This document shows, in pieces, positions 42,336 through 53,869 of a DNA stretch of 64,000 nt; position 1 is the stretch's first letter; the number at the start of each line of letters is the position of its first letter. The notes under the pieces were generated by a model that did no database searches, was not told where the DNA came from, and saw nothing but the letters and a program-made list of their open reading frames with translations. Source of the stretch: Galeruca laticollis (lineage: Eukaryota; Arthropoda; Insecta; Coleoptera; Chrysomelidae); NCBI GenBank assembly GCA_963921935.1, contig OY998177.1:111902067-111966066 (forward strand), written 5' to 3'. A program made the position numbers and the translations under genes.

Positions 42336-45260
42336 ATGGCGACTCCAGGAAGTGAAGTTGTTCATAAAAAGTTGAGTGAACAATGTCGTGAAATAATTAT
42401 GAACGTTTTAAATTTCAATGACAAGTCGACAATTCCATTAACAAAGGTGAGTTTTAATTATTGCAATAAAATTTTCAAACCAAAGTAATTATTTAACAAA
42501 TATACACTTGATAGTAAATTTTTTAAATCGATTTTCGTACATCTAATATTTATTTGTTAAACGATTTAAAAAAGTGACATTAGGGTGAGAAAGTATTTTA
42601 TGCACTCATGTGTCAATTTTATGCATTCATATGTCAATTTTATTCACCGTTATGTCATCATGAGGAACAAATCGACGCCATTTTTAGTCCTGTCAGACCA
42701 ACCTAAATGAGACATTTTTTGGTTTTTGCATGCCTGCGATTCGTGCGTCAATTTTTCCATTCATGAAAAAAAGCACCACTTTATACACTATTTTGTTTCT
42801 GTCTATAGGAGTATATAGAAGAGCACATGTTTATTTTGTGTGAGATACCTATTTAAATGTAATGGGTTTTATAGATTATAATTATTATACTCATTTCATA
42901 CCTATCTCTATTACGTTTCTGTTTTATTATTCCGATTTCAGTTAAAATTGCGGTTTGGTCATATTAAAATATGTTTCAACTAACATCTAAAGATCGTTTA
43001 AAACAACTAATGAACAAAAACGTAATAACTACTTCCTCATTTCATTTGTATAAAAATACTGTAACGGTTTACTGTGACAGCCGGTATACAGAATTTGATG
43101 GAATTGGCAAGGTCGTTTATAAACTCAAATTTTCGGCGAATGGATCCTACGTATAGGCAACCAAAATAACTCCGGAAATTGAATGGTCTTATTCCAGGTA
43201 ATTGAGTTATAAACGGCAATTTTGGCTACTTGTGAGTTAGGTACAAATGTCGCTGAGAAGCAGTAGACACATGGCATGCTAATTTCTTATTTTTAACAAT
43301 AAATATCGAAGTTAATAATTTAAATATTAACGGTAGCGCCGTGCGCATGACTAGATCAGTCCAAAAAGATCAGTCAGTAGAACGAGGAGACTTTGTACTG
43401 AACAATAAGAGAGAACGGAAGCCATCTTTACTGTTCGGTGTTCTTGTGGATAGTGCCTAATAAAATCTAAGGTGAACTATAAGTTCTTACAATAAAATTA
43501 GCATAATTATAAAAAGACGTAATTTGTCTTCCAGGCAAATCTGGTAAAGGGGTTACCACGTACTTTGTAACAAGGTTAGAAAGACATTGTGCAAATGAGC
43601 CTTATAAAAAAACGAGTCGGCAACTGCTTGTTTTATATGCTATCACCATCATAGTTCGAAGTGGTTCGAAGAAAACCAGACCGACCGAGATCCTGCTGTA
43701 CACCGTTGAATTTGGTGACAACAATGCTACTGATTGCGCAACTTTTGGGATAGGGCGCTTCACCCCATGTCACTGAGGCATAACACCTTAACCCTCACAT
43801 GTGAGCATTATCTGAGCTGACGTTAGCAACCCGATAGGCGTGCTTTCTGGAGCACGAGAGGGTTCCAGTTTAATTAATTTCATCCCCAAGGAGGATCGTG
43901 AGTAGACAACCGGTGAATTAAAGATTTTGAAAAAGGTTTCATTCGCTTAATACCTAGATGTTTATTGTCTTTTTATATATAGTAAGTAATTGTATTTTTT
44001 TATATTATTGTTATTGTGAACAATCTGCAGCTGTGGGTTGGGAAATTTCTTTATTATTTCGGCAATCATTCCTATTCAATTACCCTCAGATAGTCTTTAT
44101 TCTGGGGTGATATTCTGTCAAAAATATTTAATGGTACCATCTATGTAATACAAATGTTTATCTACGAACTCATTAGTGAGTGATCTAGTCAGATTCAAAT
44201 TTTCATTCGTGAATGCCGAAAATCATTTAGTACGCAATTTATTTATACCGTATCGTCATTTGACCTATTTTATTGTCTCATTCCTCTGGCGATTTTTCGT
44301 CATGGCGCCCCTAGCTTACTACTAACATAAATCATCTTCAAATATTCGTTATCTGATTATTTTTCTTGGAAAAAGTAGGACTAGTATTTAGAACTCAATC
44401 CCTCCCCTGAGTTACCATTCTGTAGTTGGACTTACAGAATAGGGTCATAATACACATGAGTAAAACTTCTAATACAACATTCATATCGACTTATTTTATT
44501 ATCAGGTCATTGAACGAGTTTCTGCTGCTAGGAAAGTTAGCCAAAGAACGCTTCCCCGTATTAAAAAAGAAGCTCTGGCAGGAAGTAATGCTGACACCGA
44601 TCTGACTATTGAAAAACAAAGAACGTCCAGAATCCATATGGATCAATTCGAGAAACCTGTGCTTAGAAGGTGCATAATAAATTATCACATATCCGAGAAA
44701 AAAGTACCCACGTTAAGAAATGTATATCAAACCTTTGCAATTAGTTATGGCTTCGCAAGAAGTCGCGAATCTCTGCGGAAACAAAGACATTCTTTGGGTT
44801 TTCGTTGGACCAACATGAAAAACAACAGAAGTCTGTTAATGGAACGTCACAAAATCAGACATTTACGCCTACTATATTTTTTGAGAAACATAAAAAAGTG
44901 CAGGGAACAGAACAAACCTATCATTTATATGGTTGAACCATACATTTATTCATGTCACACGCACCTTAAAGGATGGAGCGACAAGAGTAACGGAGACTAA
45001 GAAAACCCGTTTCAAAAGGTAATAGACTCATCATTGTGCATGCAGGATGTGAAAATGGTTTTGTACCTAGTGCTGGTATTATGTGGAACTCCCAGTGAAA
45101 AACAGGAGATTATATTAATGAAACTGCGTACGAAAATTATGAGAAGTGGGTACAAGTAAAACTTATTCCAAACCTACCAAAAAATGCTGTTGTGGTAATT
45201 GATAACGACCCATATTACAATGTTCTAAATGGAAAATCACCTACGACTGCTTGGTCAAAA
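42336..45260 (+). pseudogene. Two-exon IS630-related transposase, broken
   Basis: Exon 1 is 42336-42446 (37 codons, ATG start, donor GTGAGT) and exon 2 starts at 44506 (acceptor TTTTATTATCAG), joining in phase 0 to give STIPLTK|VIERVSAARKVSQRTLP, a winged-helix-like N-terminus seen in a common insect transposase family. Exon 2 then reads YGFARSRESLRKQRHSLGFR, and IIYMVEPYIYSCHTHLKGW, where the family has a D-E-T motif; here it is VEP, so the first catalytic Asp is lost. TAA at 44998 and a frame change follow. Further on, VVVIDNDPYYN (second Asp region) is still readable near 45195. Exon 2 is cut at ~45260 by the minisatellite element, so the C-terminus is missing. Cut-and-paste enzyme by family, but dead here. 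Confidence 0.6.
42447..44505 (+). other. Intron of the IS630-like transposase
   Basis: 2.06 kb, far longer than normal for such introns. The part at 43310-43950 is less AT-rich and contains a possible LTR-like or other repeat that I cannot classify. The outer parts are plain AT-rich DNA. A later insertion is likely. Confidence 0.35.
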
Positions 45261-45267
45261 CAACAAT

Positions 45268-46250
45268 AAAATAAACGGTTTTAAAGATTAAAACTAACTT
45301 TTCCGCATCTGTGGCCCTGAACAATATTCTATCATAAAATTGTTACTTGTATACACTTCGGGGGATATATCGTGCTAACAAACCGAAATTTCTCCAAAAA
45401 TAACCAAAAATTCAGTATATCTAGTTTTATAGGACCCGCTGTACTCGCTCTAGTCAACTGAAAATCAATAGGGTACATCTGTGAGACACCTTGAACAATA
45501 CTTATTCATAAAGTTGATCAATCGTATACTCTCTGGAGGCTGTATCGTGCTAACAAACTGAAAATTCTCAAAAAATGACAATAATTTGGTACTTCAAGTA
45601 CCACAGCACCCGTTGTACTGGCTTTAGTGAGCTCAATATCAATAGGGTTCATCTTAAAGACGCTCTAAATAATATCCCATCATAAAATTCATCCCTTGTA
45701 TATATTCCGGAGGCTGTATCGTGCTAACACACTGAAACTTCTCCAAAAATGACAAAAATATCGTACTTAAAGTACTGTAGCACCGGTTGTATTGGCTCTG
45801 GCGAGCTGAAAATCAATAGGGTTCATCAGTGAGATGCCCTGAATAATATTCAATCATAAAATTGGTGACTTGTTGAACTCCGGAGGCTGTATCGTGCTAA
45901 CAAACTGAAATTTCTCGAAAAACGACAAAATGTACTTCAAGTTGTACTGGCTCTGGTGAGCTGAAAATCAATAGGGTTCATCTGTGAAATGTCCTTAACA
46001 ATATTCCATCATAAAATTGGGGACTTAATGCACTCCGGAGGCTGTATCGTGCTAACAAGACTTGCAAGGAAAAGTGGCCGACGACAACGACGACGACATA
46101 CACACAGGATTTTTTTTCTAAAAACCGTTTTTTCGTGTTTTTGTTGATGGATAACGTGAAAATAACTCAAAAAAAAATTCCAAATTTCCAACTTTTTCGT
46201 GGGTAAACCAATACTTTTCTCGCATATTAGATAGGTTGGCGAAAAAGTAA
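45268..46250. mobile_element. Unclassified minisatellite-bearing element, copy 2
   Basis: 983 bp with the same left end (AAATAAACGGTTTTAAAG) and right end as the copy at 40552. It carries four full ~174-bp units in place of two. It interrupts exon 2 of the IS630-like transposase. Same orientation as copy 1. Confidence 0.65.
45367..46055. repeat. ~174-bp tandem repeat, copy 2
   Basis: The TATCGTGCTAAC phrase recurs at about 45367, 45542, 45716, 45889 and 46044, giving units of 175, 174, 173 and 155 bp. The last is shortened by an ~18-bp deletion. Units at the right are closest to those of copy 1. Confidence 0.85.
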
Positions 46251-46451
46251 AAACTGGCTTTCTGAAAGAAACATATATTACAGTGAACAAATGTTAAAAC
46301 TGGATCTTTATAACGTTGTGTACGAATTTTAATTAACATTTAACTTCTCCCTGTGAAGTTTATCCATCTTCTCCCTGTATATCCTAATTTATATATCGCA
46401 CAGAAATCATAAATAAAAATATAATTCTTTCCAACTATTCAAATATTTCTT

Positions 46452-46973
46452 TTAATACGCAAAAAGTCCATCATGATAAGACTTTTTGTTTAGACAGTTA
46501 TTTAAATTTTTATGTATATGACACATCTCAACAAAAAGTCTCCTGTAGGTTTTTTTTGTAAGTATTTTAGCATTATCAAAACTCATAGTATGTTTACCAA
46601 CAATAACGTGTTCCGCCAAAGAACAAGACAACTTTGCAGTATTACAGCTCTTATGTGAAGTCAGTCTCCCAGATAAACATCTTGAAGTCTGGCCTATATA
46701 AACTTGATTTCATTCGTTACAAGGAATTCTGTACACAAGATTAGAAAGCTCGCCTATGCCCAAACTTGACTTGACCTTAGTGTAAGGGTTGTTAATCGTA
46801 AGTAAAGTATAGGTTGCAACCTTAACATTAGTTGAACCCTTCAAAACTTCAGCACATAACCTGCTTAAAAAGTGAAGAGTCGGTACATCAAAAGGTGTGA
46901 ATATATACTCAGTGACATAGAAACCCCAATACCCAGTAAATATTATTTTATTTCGGTAACATATGACATACAT
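46452..46973 (-). pseudogene. Penelope-type GIY-YIG endonuclease (family 2), one nonsense codon
   Basis: Open on the minus strand from within the arm at 46973 and continuous in one frame to TAA at 46452 except for TGA at 46710. It reads LGIGELSNLVYRIPCNE, the TGA in place of the second Cys of the CNEC pair, then NQVYIGQTSRCLSGRLTSHK, HVIVGKHTMSFDNAKIL and KKTYRRLFVEMCHIHKN, which is a full GIY-YIG domain with its Penelope-specific linker. The RT is absent, so it is a 5'-truncated copy. The sequence differs clearly from the 4-13 kb family. Confidence 0.7.
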
Positions 46974-47353
46974 CTCAGGAAGTTAGGAATATGTAAATGA
47001 TCAAAATTTCACTCCAATCAAGTATAATCTAAGTTTCTGCTCACTAACATTACTAATGGGCTGAGGCACGATTTATTACACATTCCGTATTGCGTCTAGG
47101 CATAGTCATAATGAGATCATCAATTAATAATGAAGATAGAGATCCGGGAATTAAGAGTTCTTTATTGGAAATTTCCTCCTCTTTAAAATTTTTTATTTCT
47201 TAAATCTTATAGTTCATGAGATATAGACGAAAAACTCATTCCTTTTTTTTTCTCATCTCAATTTTGAAATTTTTTTTGTGCTAATAAATGCTCTCGATAC
47301 ATTTTTCTAGAAAAAATTCCTATTTCTATGAGCTATCACACATATTCTCAGGA
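46926..47353 (-). repeat. Terminal arm of Penelope-like family 2
   Basis: Reverse complement of 41787-42212. It continues without a break into the GIY-YIG frame at 46973. The two arms point toward each other across ~4.7 kb filled by the IS630-like gene and the minisatellite element. Confidence 0.6.
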
Positions 47354-48589
47354 GATTTTTATCTATTTATCACGAATTTCGATTTGTCGACTAAACTAAT
47401 TCTGGAGAGATATGATTGCTGATTATCTGAAATAATTGATTAATAAAATGAACTTTTTTAACAGTTTTTTTAATGAAATTTAATGCTAGGTTTATTGATA
47501 TTGTAGTGTTATTTTTTTATTCACTTCTTAAATATCGGTGAAAAAGAATGGTATAACGCTTTGTATAATTGTCAAGACTTCAGTTCCTATTGAAAATGTT
47601 GAATATCGTAAAGTTATCAATCATACATTATGTAAGTTGAAAAACTCTTCTCCAAACAGGATTTCGTTTTATTGTTTTTATATTATGACTGTTATTATGA
47701 CGCATCACATGTCTCTATATAATAACCTCATTCATAGAAAAGCCTAATATTCGACCATTTCACAAGTTGAAATGAATGTTATGAATTCGAGTGAATCATG
47801 TATAAGAAATAAATACCCTAGTCTGATTTTATCAGCGAAAAGCAGTTTAAAAACTGACATTTCACTGGAATGCTTGCCTATTCTCAATTCGGTTCTGTCA
47901 CTCAACTAAACCTCTTAAAAATTTCATATCTACCTCTTGATGTGTCGGATCATGAATTTTTTTTCTCATCTTATTCATATATTTTGATTAAGATTCATTC
48001 TCAGAATGTCGACTGAATACATAGTCGTAGGAAAAAATATTTTTATTACAAAATAAAGATATATTTCGAAGAAAAAAATACAGATCACTTAATTTATAAT
48101 CACATTTGTTCCACAGACATTACATGAAATAAATTTCTCATGAGTTTATTGGCAAAAAGTATTATTGACAAATTTCATGAGGATTGAAGCTTTGTCAAAT
48201 TTTCCAGATGAATTGAATAATAGGAAATTTAAGGAGAAAATACTGGAGTTGAAAATATTTGATAAGAGGTACGGTTGACTTGGACGAAGTATTCATAGAC
48301 CCAAAGTAATACAATTATAAGAAGTTGGATGTATAATATAATGAAACTACCAGTTCTAAGACAACCACTAACTTTATCTTATTTACTTACTGTAGTAACA
48401 TCATGAAAAAAGTGGCGCTAGGTAATAATTCTTTGTTTTGTATGATATATTGTTATACTTGGCGCAAAACATATACTGTAGCAATGTAATTGTATATCCC
48501 CTCTAAGTTATGTTGTGGAACTAGACTCTGAAAGGTATTAATATTTTGTTCACTTTTACCAATACCTATATTGTATTTGACGGTACGTA
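47354..48589. other. No gene recognised
   Basis: AT-rich DNA. Near 48440 a 15-base match TTGTTATACTTGGCG is shared with the repeats at 21.1 and 28.0 kb, probably by relation to that repeat family. Nothing coding. Confidence 0.3.
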
Positions 48590-49563
48590 GGGGAATTGTG
48601 CCCGAGATGGCATACTTGCTGAGTTAGCATAGTCGCTATTTATGTACATACATTTTGAATTACGCGCCTTTTGTTGCGCTCCCTTAAAGACACCGGCTCA
48701 AACAAACTGTTGCGTTAATAGGACGCTGGTCAGTTGTCTTTGAGTAGTCGAAAAGTATGTTTGTCACATTTTTGTTTACCCAAAATGTCGTGTCGTTCGC
48801 AGATAGTTTGGTGGGTAACGGAAGGGACTTGAAGGTATGTTATTGTAACTTTCAGATAGATAATTTATTGAATATTATATCTAAGTTATCAAATACCTAG
48901 TTTAAAATATGTTTCAGTAAAAATTGTACCATTTAAAAATAACCGTTAATTTTATGAGATGGCATAAAACAATGATCATAAGATGGCATGGTATGCCATC
49001 TCAGCAACTCAATTATTAATTGGAAACAATGTTTTTTTAGACATAGGTCGCTACAAAAGAAAGTCAAATAGAGAGTTATGGGATGAAAATAATATGCAGG
49101 AAGCCATCTTAGCTGTGAAGGCGAAACGTATGGGGTGGCTTTTAGCGTCAAAAACGTTTAATGTCCCTTTTGGGACTTTAAGACGTAGGGCAACTAAGGA
49201 GAAAGGCTGGAAAAGAGGTTACATAGGAGGTCACAAAAGCACATTCAATGAAAATCTAGAAAATGAACTGGTCCAACATATCAAGAAAATGGAATTCATG
49301 TTTTTTGGGCTAACAACGGATGACGTTCAAAAACTGACATTTCAAATTGCGGAAGCAAAACAAATCCCTCATCGATTTTCTACTGAAACTAAAATGGCTT
49401 TCAAATGCTTTGTGGAGTATTGGATCAACAAATATTCCTGCCGAATGATATTTGGAATAAGGATGAATCGGGTATCACCACCGTTCCTTCGAAGAATACA
49501 AAAGTTTTGGCCACCAAAGGCAGAGAACAAGTAGGCGTTTTAAGTAGTGCTGAACAAAGTCAG

Positions 49564-50421
49564 TATATGTTCAAGAGTGTCGAGTTGGAGAATATGGGTA
49601 TAAATATTAACGGTGAAAATTTCAGTCACCTTCGGTTCGCTGACGATATTGTACTGATTTCAGATAGCTTGGATAAGGCAGAGAAACAGCTTATGAGACT
49701 AACATCTGCTTCACATAAAGTTGGGCTTAAAATCAATACATCGAAAACAAATTTCATGACAAATCTAGTCCCAAGCCGAAACTACTTAGTAGAAGGAAAA
49801 GAAATTTTCCAAGTTACATCCTGCAGATATCTGGGCCATGATATTACGATTGGCAGGGACAATCAAACCTGCGAAATCAAAAGAACGATAGGACTAACGT
49901 GGGCCGCCTATGGGAAGCTGAAGCACATTTTTAAGTCCGAAACCCCCATATGCCTTAAGCGGAAGGTGTTTGATCAGTGTGTTCTGCCGGTTCTGACTAA
50001 TGGTTCGGAGACCTTAACTCTAACAAGAAAATCGGTAAATGAAGTAAGAGTGGCCCAGCGAGCCATGGAACGCTCCATGTTGAGAGTCACGCTGAGAGAC
50101 AGGATTCCGAATGATCGGACACGTCAGAGAACAGGGGTTACCGATGCAATCCAGCGAATAACATATCTAACGTGGAACTGGGCTGGACATGTCGCAAGAA
50201 TGACCAACGAAAGATGAACCAAAAAGATCATGGAGTGGAGACCTAGGCAAGATGCGTTCAGGAACAGAGGTCGTCCGCCGACCCGGTGGACGGATGACAT
50301 AAAAAGAGTAACACCAAATTGGATCCAGGATGCCCAGGATCGAAATAAATGGAGATCGTTAACGGAGGCCTATGTTTAGCAGTGGACGAGACAGGCTGTT
50401 TGATGATGATGATGATGATGA
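49564..50421 (+). mobile_element. 5'-truncated RTE-type LINE inside the pogo-like transposase
   Basis: Open frame to 50217: HLRFADDIVLISDSLDKAEK (RT active site FADD), EIKRTIGLTWAAYGKLKHIF, RKVFDQCVLPVLTNGSETLT and WAGHVARMTNER, then TGA, with more tail text to 50380. It ends in a (TGA)n tract at 50396-50423. The 13-bp TGAACAAAGTCAG occurs at both edges (49551-49563 and 50422-50434). Only RT palm to C-terminus is present. Sequence is clearly related to, but distinct from, the RTE element at 24.5-27.3 kb. Confidence 0.85.
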
Positions 50422-50423
50422 TG
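50396..50423 (+). repeat. (TGA)n tail of the RTE insertion
   Basis: A run of TGATGA directly at the 3' edge of the LINE, next to the target duplication. Short tandem tails of this type are usual for RTE-type LINEs. Confidence 0.8.
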
Positions 50424-52243
50424 AACAAAGTCAGCGACTAACGACCGTTTGTTGTATGAACGCAGCAGGTAAGTTTATGATTTTAAAGTACCTAGGTACC
50501 TATAAAAAATCGTTATGTATTTTTTTTGGGACATATCTCCCTCCCGCTCTCATATTTCCAAGGAAAAATATGAAAGCTGAATCAATGGATGGGGCACCTG
50601 TTGGATCTGTGGCATTTACCGAAGAAAATGGGTACATGAATAGTGACATATTTCCTAAATGGTTGAAGCATTTTGCGAAATATGCCAAACCATCGAAGCA
50701 AAATGAAGTCTTGCTGTTATTGGATGGACACACTAGCCATAAAAGCTTAGATTCACTTGTATATGCTAAAGAAAATGGCATAATTCTTTTTTGATTTCTC
50801 CCACATTGTACCCATAGGGTACAACCGTTGGATGTTAGCTTTTTTGGTCTTCTGAATGCTTACTACAATCGAGAACTAACTAATTGGCTTAAAAATAACC
50901 CAGGGCGTGTAGTAACTTATTTCCAAGTAGCTTCTTTATTCAACGCAGCATATATCAAGGCAGCAACCATTCCCAATGCTCTAAGCAGATTTTCGGCGAC
51001 TGGCATAGCACTAAATAACGACAACATCTTCCCCGATTGGATGTTTGCTGCCGCAGAAGTAACAAAAGCTGAAGAGGATGACAATCGGGACGAAAATCAA
51101 ATGCAAGATGGTCAGTTAAATAAAGTCAACGTCATGACAAACTCGGTGCCAAGTTTCCATTGTACCAAGGTCCCTAACGAAAAGACCAATGAAACTTTAG
51201 ATTTGCCAGGTCCTTCATCATGTTCTCAAAACATATTTCCAGGAACAAATCTTGATCTATCCATTGAGGAAATTTCACCAATGCCAAAAGTCGCAGAGAT
51301 AGTGCGACGAAAAAGAAGAAAAGGGTCATATGGTAATCTAACATCCCCTGAAATTGAAAAATAGGAAAATGAGGAAGCACAAAATAAAGAAGTGATGTTA
51401 AAAAAGCCGGTGAGAACTGTTAAGAAGAAAACTGGTAGAGAGATTGAGCAGGACGAGGATGCACAAAAAAAGAAGGGATGATAAGAAAGTCGGAGAGAAC
51501 TATGAATAAGAAATGTGTTATGGAGGATGAGAATGAAGATGAGCAAGCCGAGGGCTTTGACGTAGGAGATGACCTAGATGAGGATGACTCGCCTTGTAAT
51601 AATTGCAATGAACTTTTCTCCTGGTCTCTATCAAGAGAATTATGGTTCCAGTGTCACATCTGTAAGAAATTGGCCCATGCAGAATGTGCTGGAGTAGACA
51701 GAAAGACAAAAATGTTCAAATGTGAAATTTGTACCTAGTTTTATATTTTTTCTAATACTGTGCCATCTCATCAATAGTAACTTTCATGAGATGGCCTACC
51801 ATGCTTCTTTTTCAAAATATACTTTTTCGTTTGTTAATAGGAAAACCGTTTAGGTTTTGTGGAAACTTACTTTATTCATTCCATTTTTATATATGTCCTA
51901 CATAAAAATATGTTTTGGGTCATAAAATAAAAAATTATAGTACCCAAAATAAAAATATGCCATCTCAGCCACACTTCCCCTATTTGTTGGAAATGCGTTC
52001 GTTTCAATCAGGATAACAGACGTGAACTGAGCCCTATATGTATCCCATTCGATTTTTTATGAACAAAACAAAATTCTATGAAAAAATAACAAAAAAGAGA
52101 AATTTTATAACTGTGAATATAACAATTCTTTAAAAATAAATATTATATCCAACTCCTTTTTGTCACTACTCTATAAGTAACATGCAAAATATATTGAACT
52201 TTATTAATTTTCCTATTCCAAAAATTGTATTAATCCTCCTCCC

Positions 52244-53220
52244 ATAATATATCATCTGCTTCACTATCACTATCGTCTTGTAAACCAATAATGAATTTAC
52301 TTCCTCCATTAATATGGACTTGCCCAATATCCTTATACCGATCTTCAGTTTTGATTACTTTTCTAATTCCTGTTTTAATTGTGCCTGAATCAACTCAAAG
52401 CGATTTAAAATACAAAAATAAGGAGGAAGTCTCAGGAAAGAGTGTCCATGTTTTTCAACAATACTCTCTAGAGTATAATTTCTTAAATTTCTTTGTCTAT
52501 AAAATTTCAATCAGTAGTACAAGAATCTCCAAAGTGCAAATTATTCTACATTAAAAAGTTTTATAGTTCGGTCTTCTTCTAGCTTTTATTTGGTTTTTTA
52601 TTGAGCTGTCGCGAATGATGAGAAGCGTTGTAAAGGACTACAACATTATTTGGCTCTAAGTTTGAAATCAATTTGAATTCAAACCATCTTCTTAAAATAT
52701 ATTCAACGTTGCAATATTCCATTTTCTTTTCTACGTATTTTTAAGGAACTTGGAGCCCACCCTCCATTTCCACCGCAATGTACAATAATAAGTCTGGATC
52801 TTTTGTTTGCAGGCATTGTTGGCATACATATTTTTGACACATCAGTCCTACCTTTCTTAACCGTGTCGTGTGTATCATACAGAGTTCCGTCCAAATAAAT
52901 AATTGGCCGGTTTTTTTCTCTATACTTAGTTACTTGTTCCAAGTATGTATACCGCATATCCACTATTCTTCTACTTCCCATGACTGCTTGACGTTTATTA
53001 ATCGTTTTGAATTTGAATCCCAAATTTTTAATCCAGTTTTCAATAGTTTTCTTACGGACATTTCTATTACATCCGACATTTGTCAATTTATTCCTTAATA
53101 ATTCAATAGTTGGTGAGTCAATACTTTTGTAACAGTCATATATGGTGGTTTTTAACAATTTTATTACAGACACACGTAAAGGTTTGATAAATCCTTTATC
53201 ACATCGCTTCTTGCGTTCGT
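52244..53220 (-). pseudogene. Second IS630-related transposase relic
   Basis: 52703-53173 encodes RNVRKKTIENWIKNLGFKFK, then RPIIYLDGTLYDTHDTVKKG (family DET motif now DGT) and RLIIVHCGGNGGWAPSSLK. Degenerate text at 52570-52660 gives NNVVVLYNASHHSRQLN, in which the second catalytic Asp is replaced by Tyr. 52244-52420 ends with an acidic tail (LQDDSDSEADDILWEED and TAA), a normal C-terminus for this family. Same family as the gene at 42.3-45.3 kb but on the opposite strand and a different copy. Confidence 0.6.
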
Positions 53221-53869
53221 AAGGCCCATTCTAGGCTATTTTACGTATAATTGACAGATGAACTCCTGTTGATCTTATGCATTTTTCTGTACTATCAAGT
53301 TTGTAGAACTAAAAAATATTTTGAGCTGGAGTTTTGTTAAGGACTTTATAAGTGAGATTTCAATCAATGTATGTGGGTGGATGAGATGATACATTGATAA
53401 AATTTAATGACAAATTTATTGTTGATTAGGAGTTGCTGATCACATTAATTCTATTGAAAATATATGAAGTTTTATTGTAAAGAATACTCATATAAATGAA
53501 AGAGACATGGGAAACAGTTATTAACTGTGGAAATGTATTGGAAATTTGTAGGAAGAGCTCGTAGATAGGCGGCATTTGATGTGATTCCCCAGACAGCACA
53601 CAATATCCATTAGACATCCACAAGATATCCTTTATGGATATCCTGTATATCCACTGGATATAGATGGATAGCCTATAGACATACAATGGATATCCATATG
53701 TCCGCCTATATCTAGGATATATGTAATATCCTATGGATATCTTTGAAGATATATACTGGATATCTCGGGTTATTATCCCATGGATATTAATAGAATATTT
53801 TATATTCATATTTGGTATATCCTTTCTCCTAAAACATGAAAATCTGAGAATATATGACTAGTATCTACT
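53221..53869. repeat. GGATATCC-rich repeat
   Basis: Between 53590 and 53800 the words GGATAT and ATATCC occur at least ten times at irregular spacing. A similar but inverted cluster lies at 57960-58040. The rest of the interval has no gene; the 127-codon minus frame over it (53426-53809) is Tyr/Ile-rich as a result of the repeats. Confidence 0.5.

Larger units (their letters stand above)
49041..51738 (+). pseudogene. pogo-like transposase with C-terminal PHD-type finger
   Basis: Parts in order are as follows. Psq-type helix-turn-helix (YKRKSNRELWDENNMQEAIL) from 49052. An internal deletion near 49400. IWNKDESGITTVPSKNTKVL (first catalytic D) and GREQVGVLSSAEQSQ to 49563. The LINE insertion. 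TTVCCMNAAG (50435-50468). A 60-bp GTAAGT... stretch that may be an intron with a lost acceptor. LPPALIFPRK, LLLLDGHTSH (second D), TGA at 50792, and VQPLDVSFFGLL (third D). A Lys/Glu-rich tail with stops at 51362 and 51479. Last, a C4HC3 finger (CNNCNELFSW... WFQCHICKKLAHAECAG... CEIC) at 51590-51738. The expected start codon after the splice-like TTTTTTTAG at 49040 reads ATA. Dead copy. Confidence 0.75.
48590..51980 (+). mobile_element. pogo/Tigger-like DNA transposon 1 (disrupted)
   Basis: Inverted ends GGGGAATTGTGCCCGAGATGG (left) and GGGGAAGTGTGGCTGAGATGG (right, minus strand), each flanked by TA (48588-48589 and 51981-51982). The motif GAGATGGCAT recurs near both ends (48605, 48956, 48980-49005, 51763, 51788, 51957). 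Internal transposase pseudogene on the plus strand, with an RTE-type LINE at 49564-50421. Confidence 0.75.

Noticed and set aside
43310..43950. Possible solo LTR or SINE in the IS630-like intron
   Set aside because: Composition differs from the surroundings, but no terminal repeats, box A/B promoter or target duplication could be defined.
40651..46055. Regular repeats that could be read as a CRISPR array
   Set aside because: Units are ~173 bp head-to-tail repeats without unique spacers, in eukaryotic DNA.
53426..53809. 127-codon Tyr/Ile-rich minus-strand frame
   Set aside because: Composition follows from the GGATAT repeats; no protein-like pattern.
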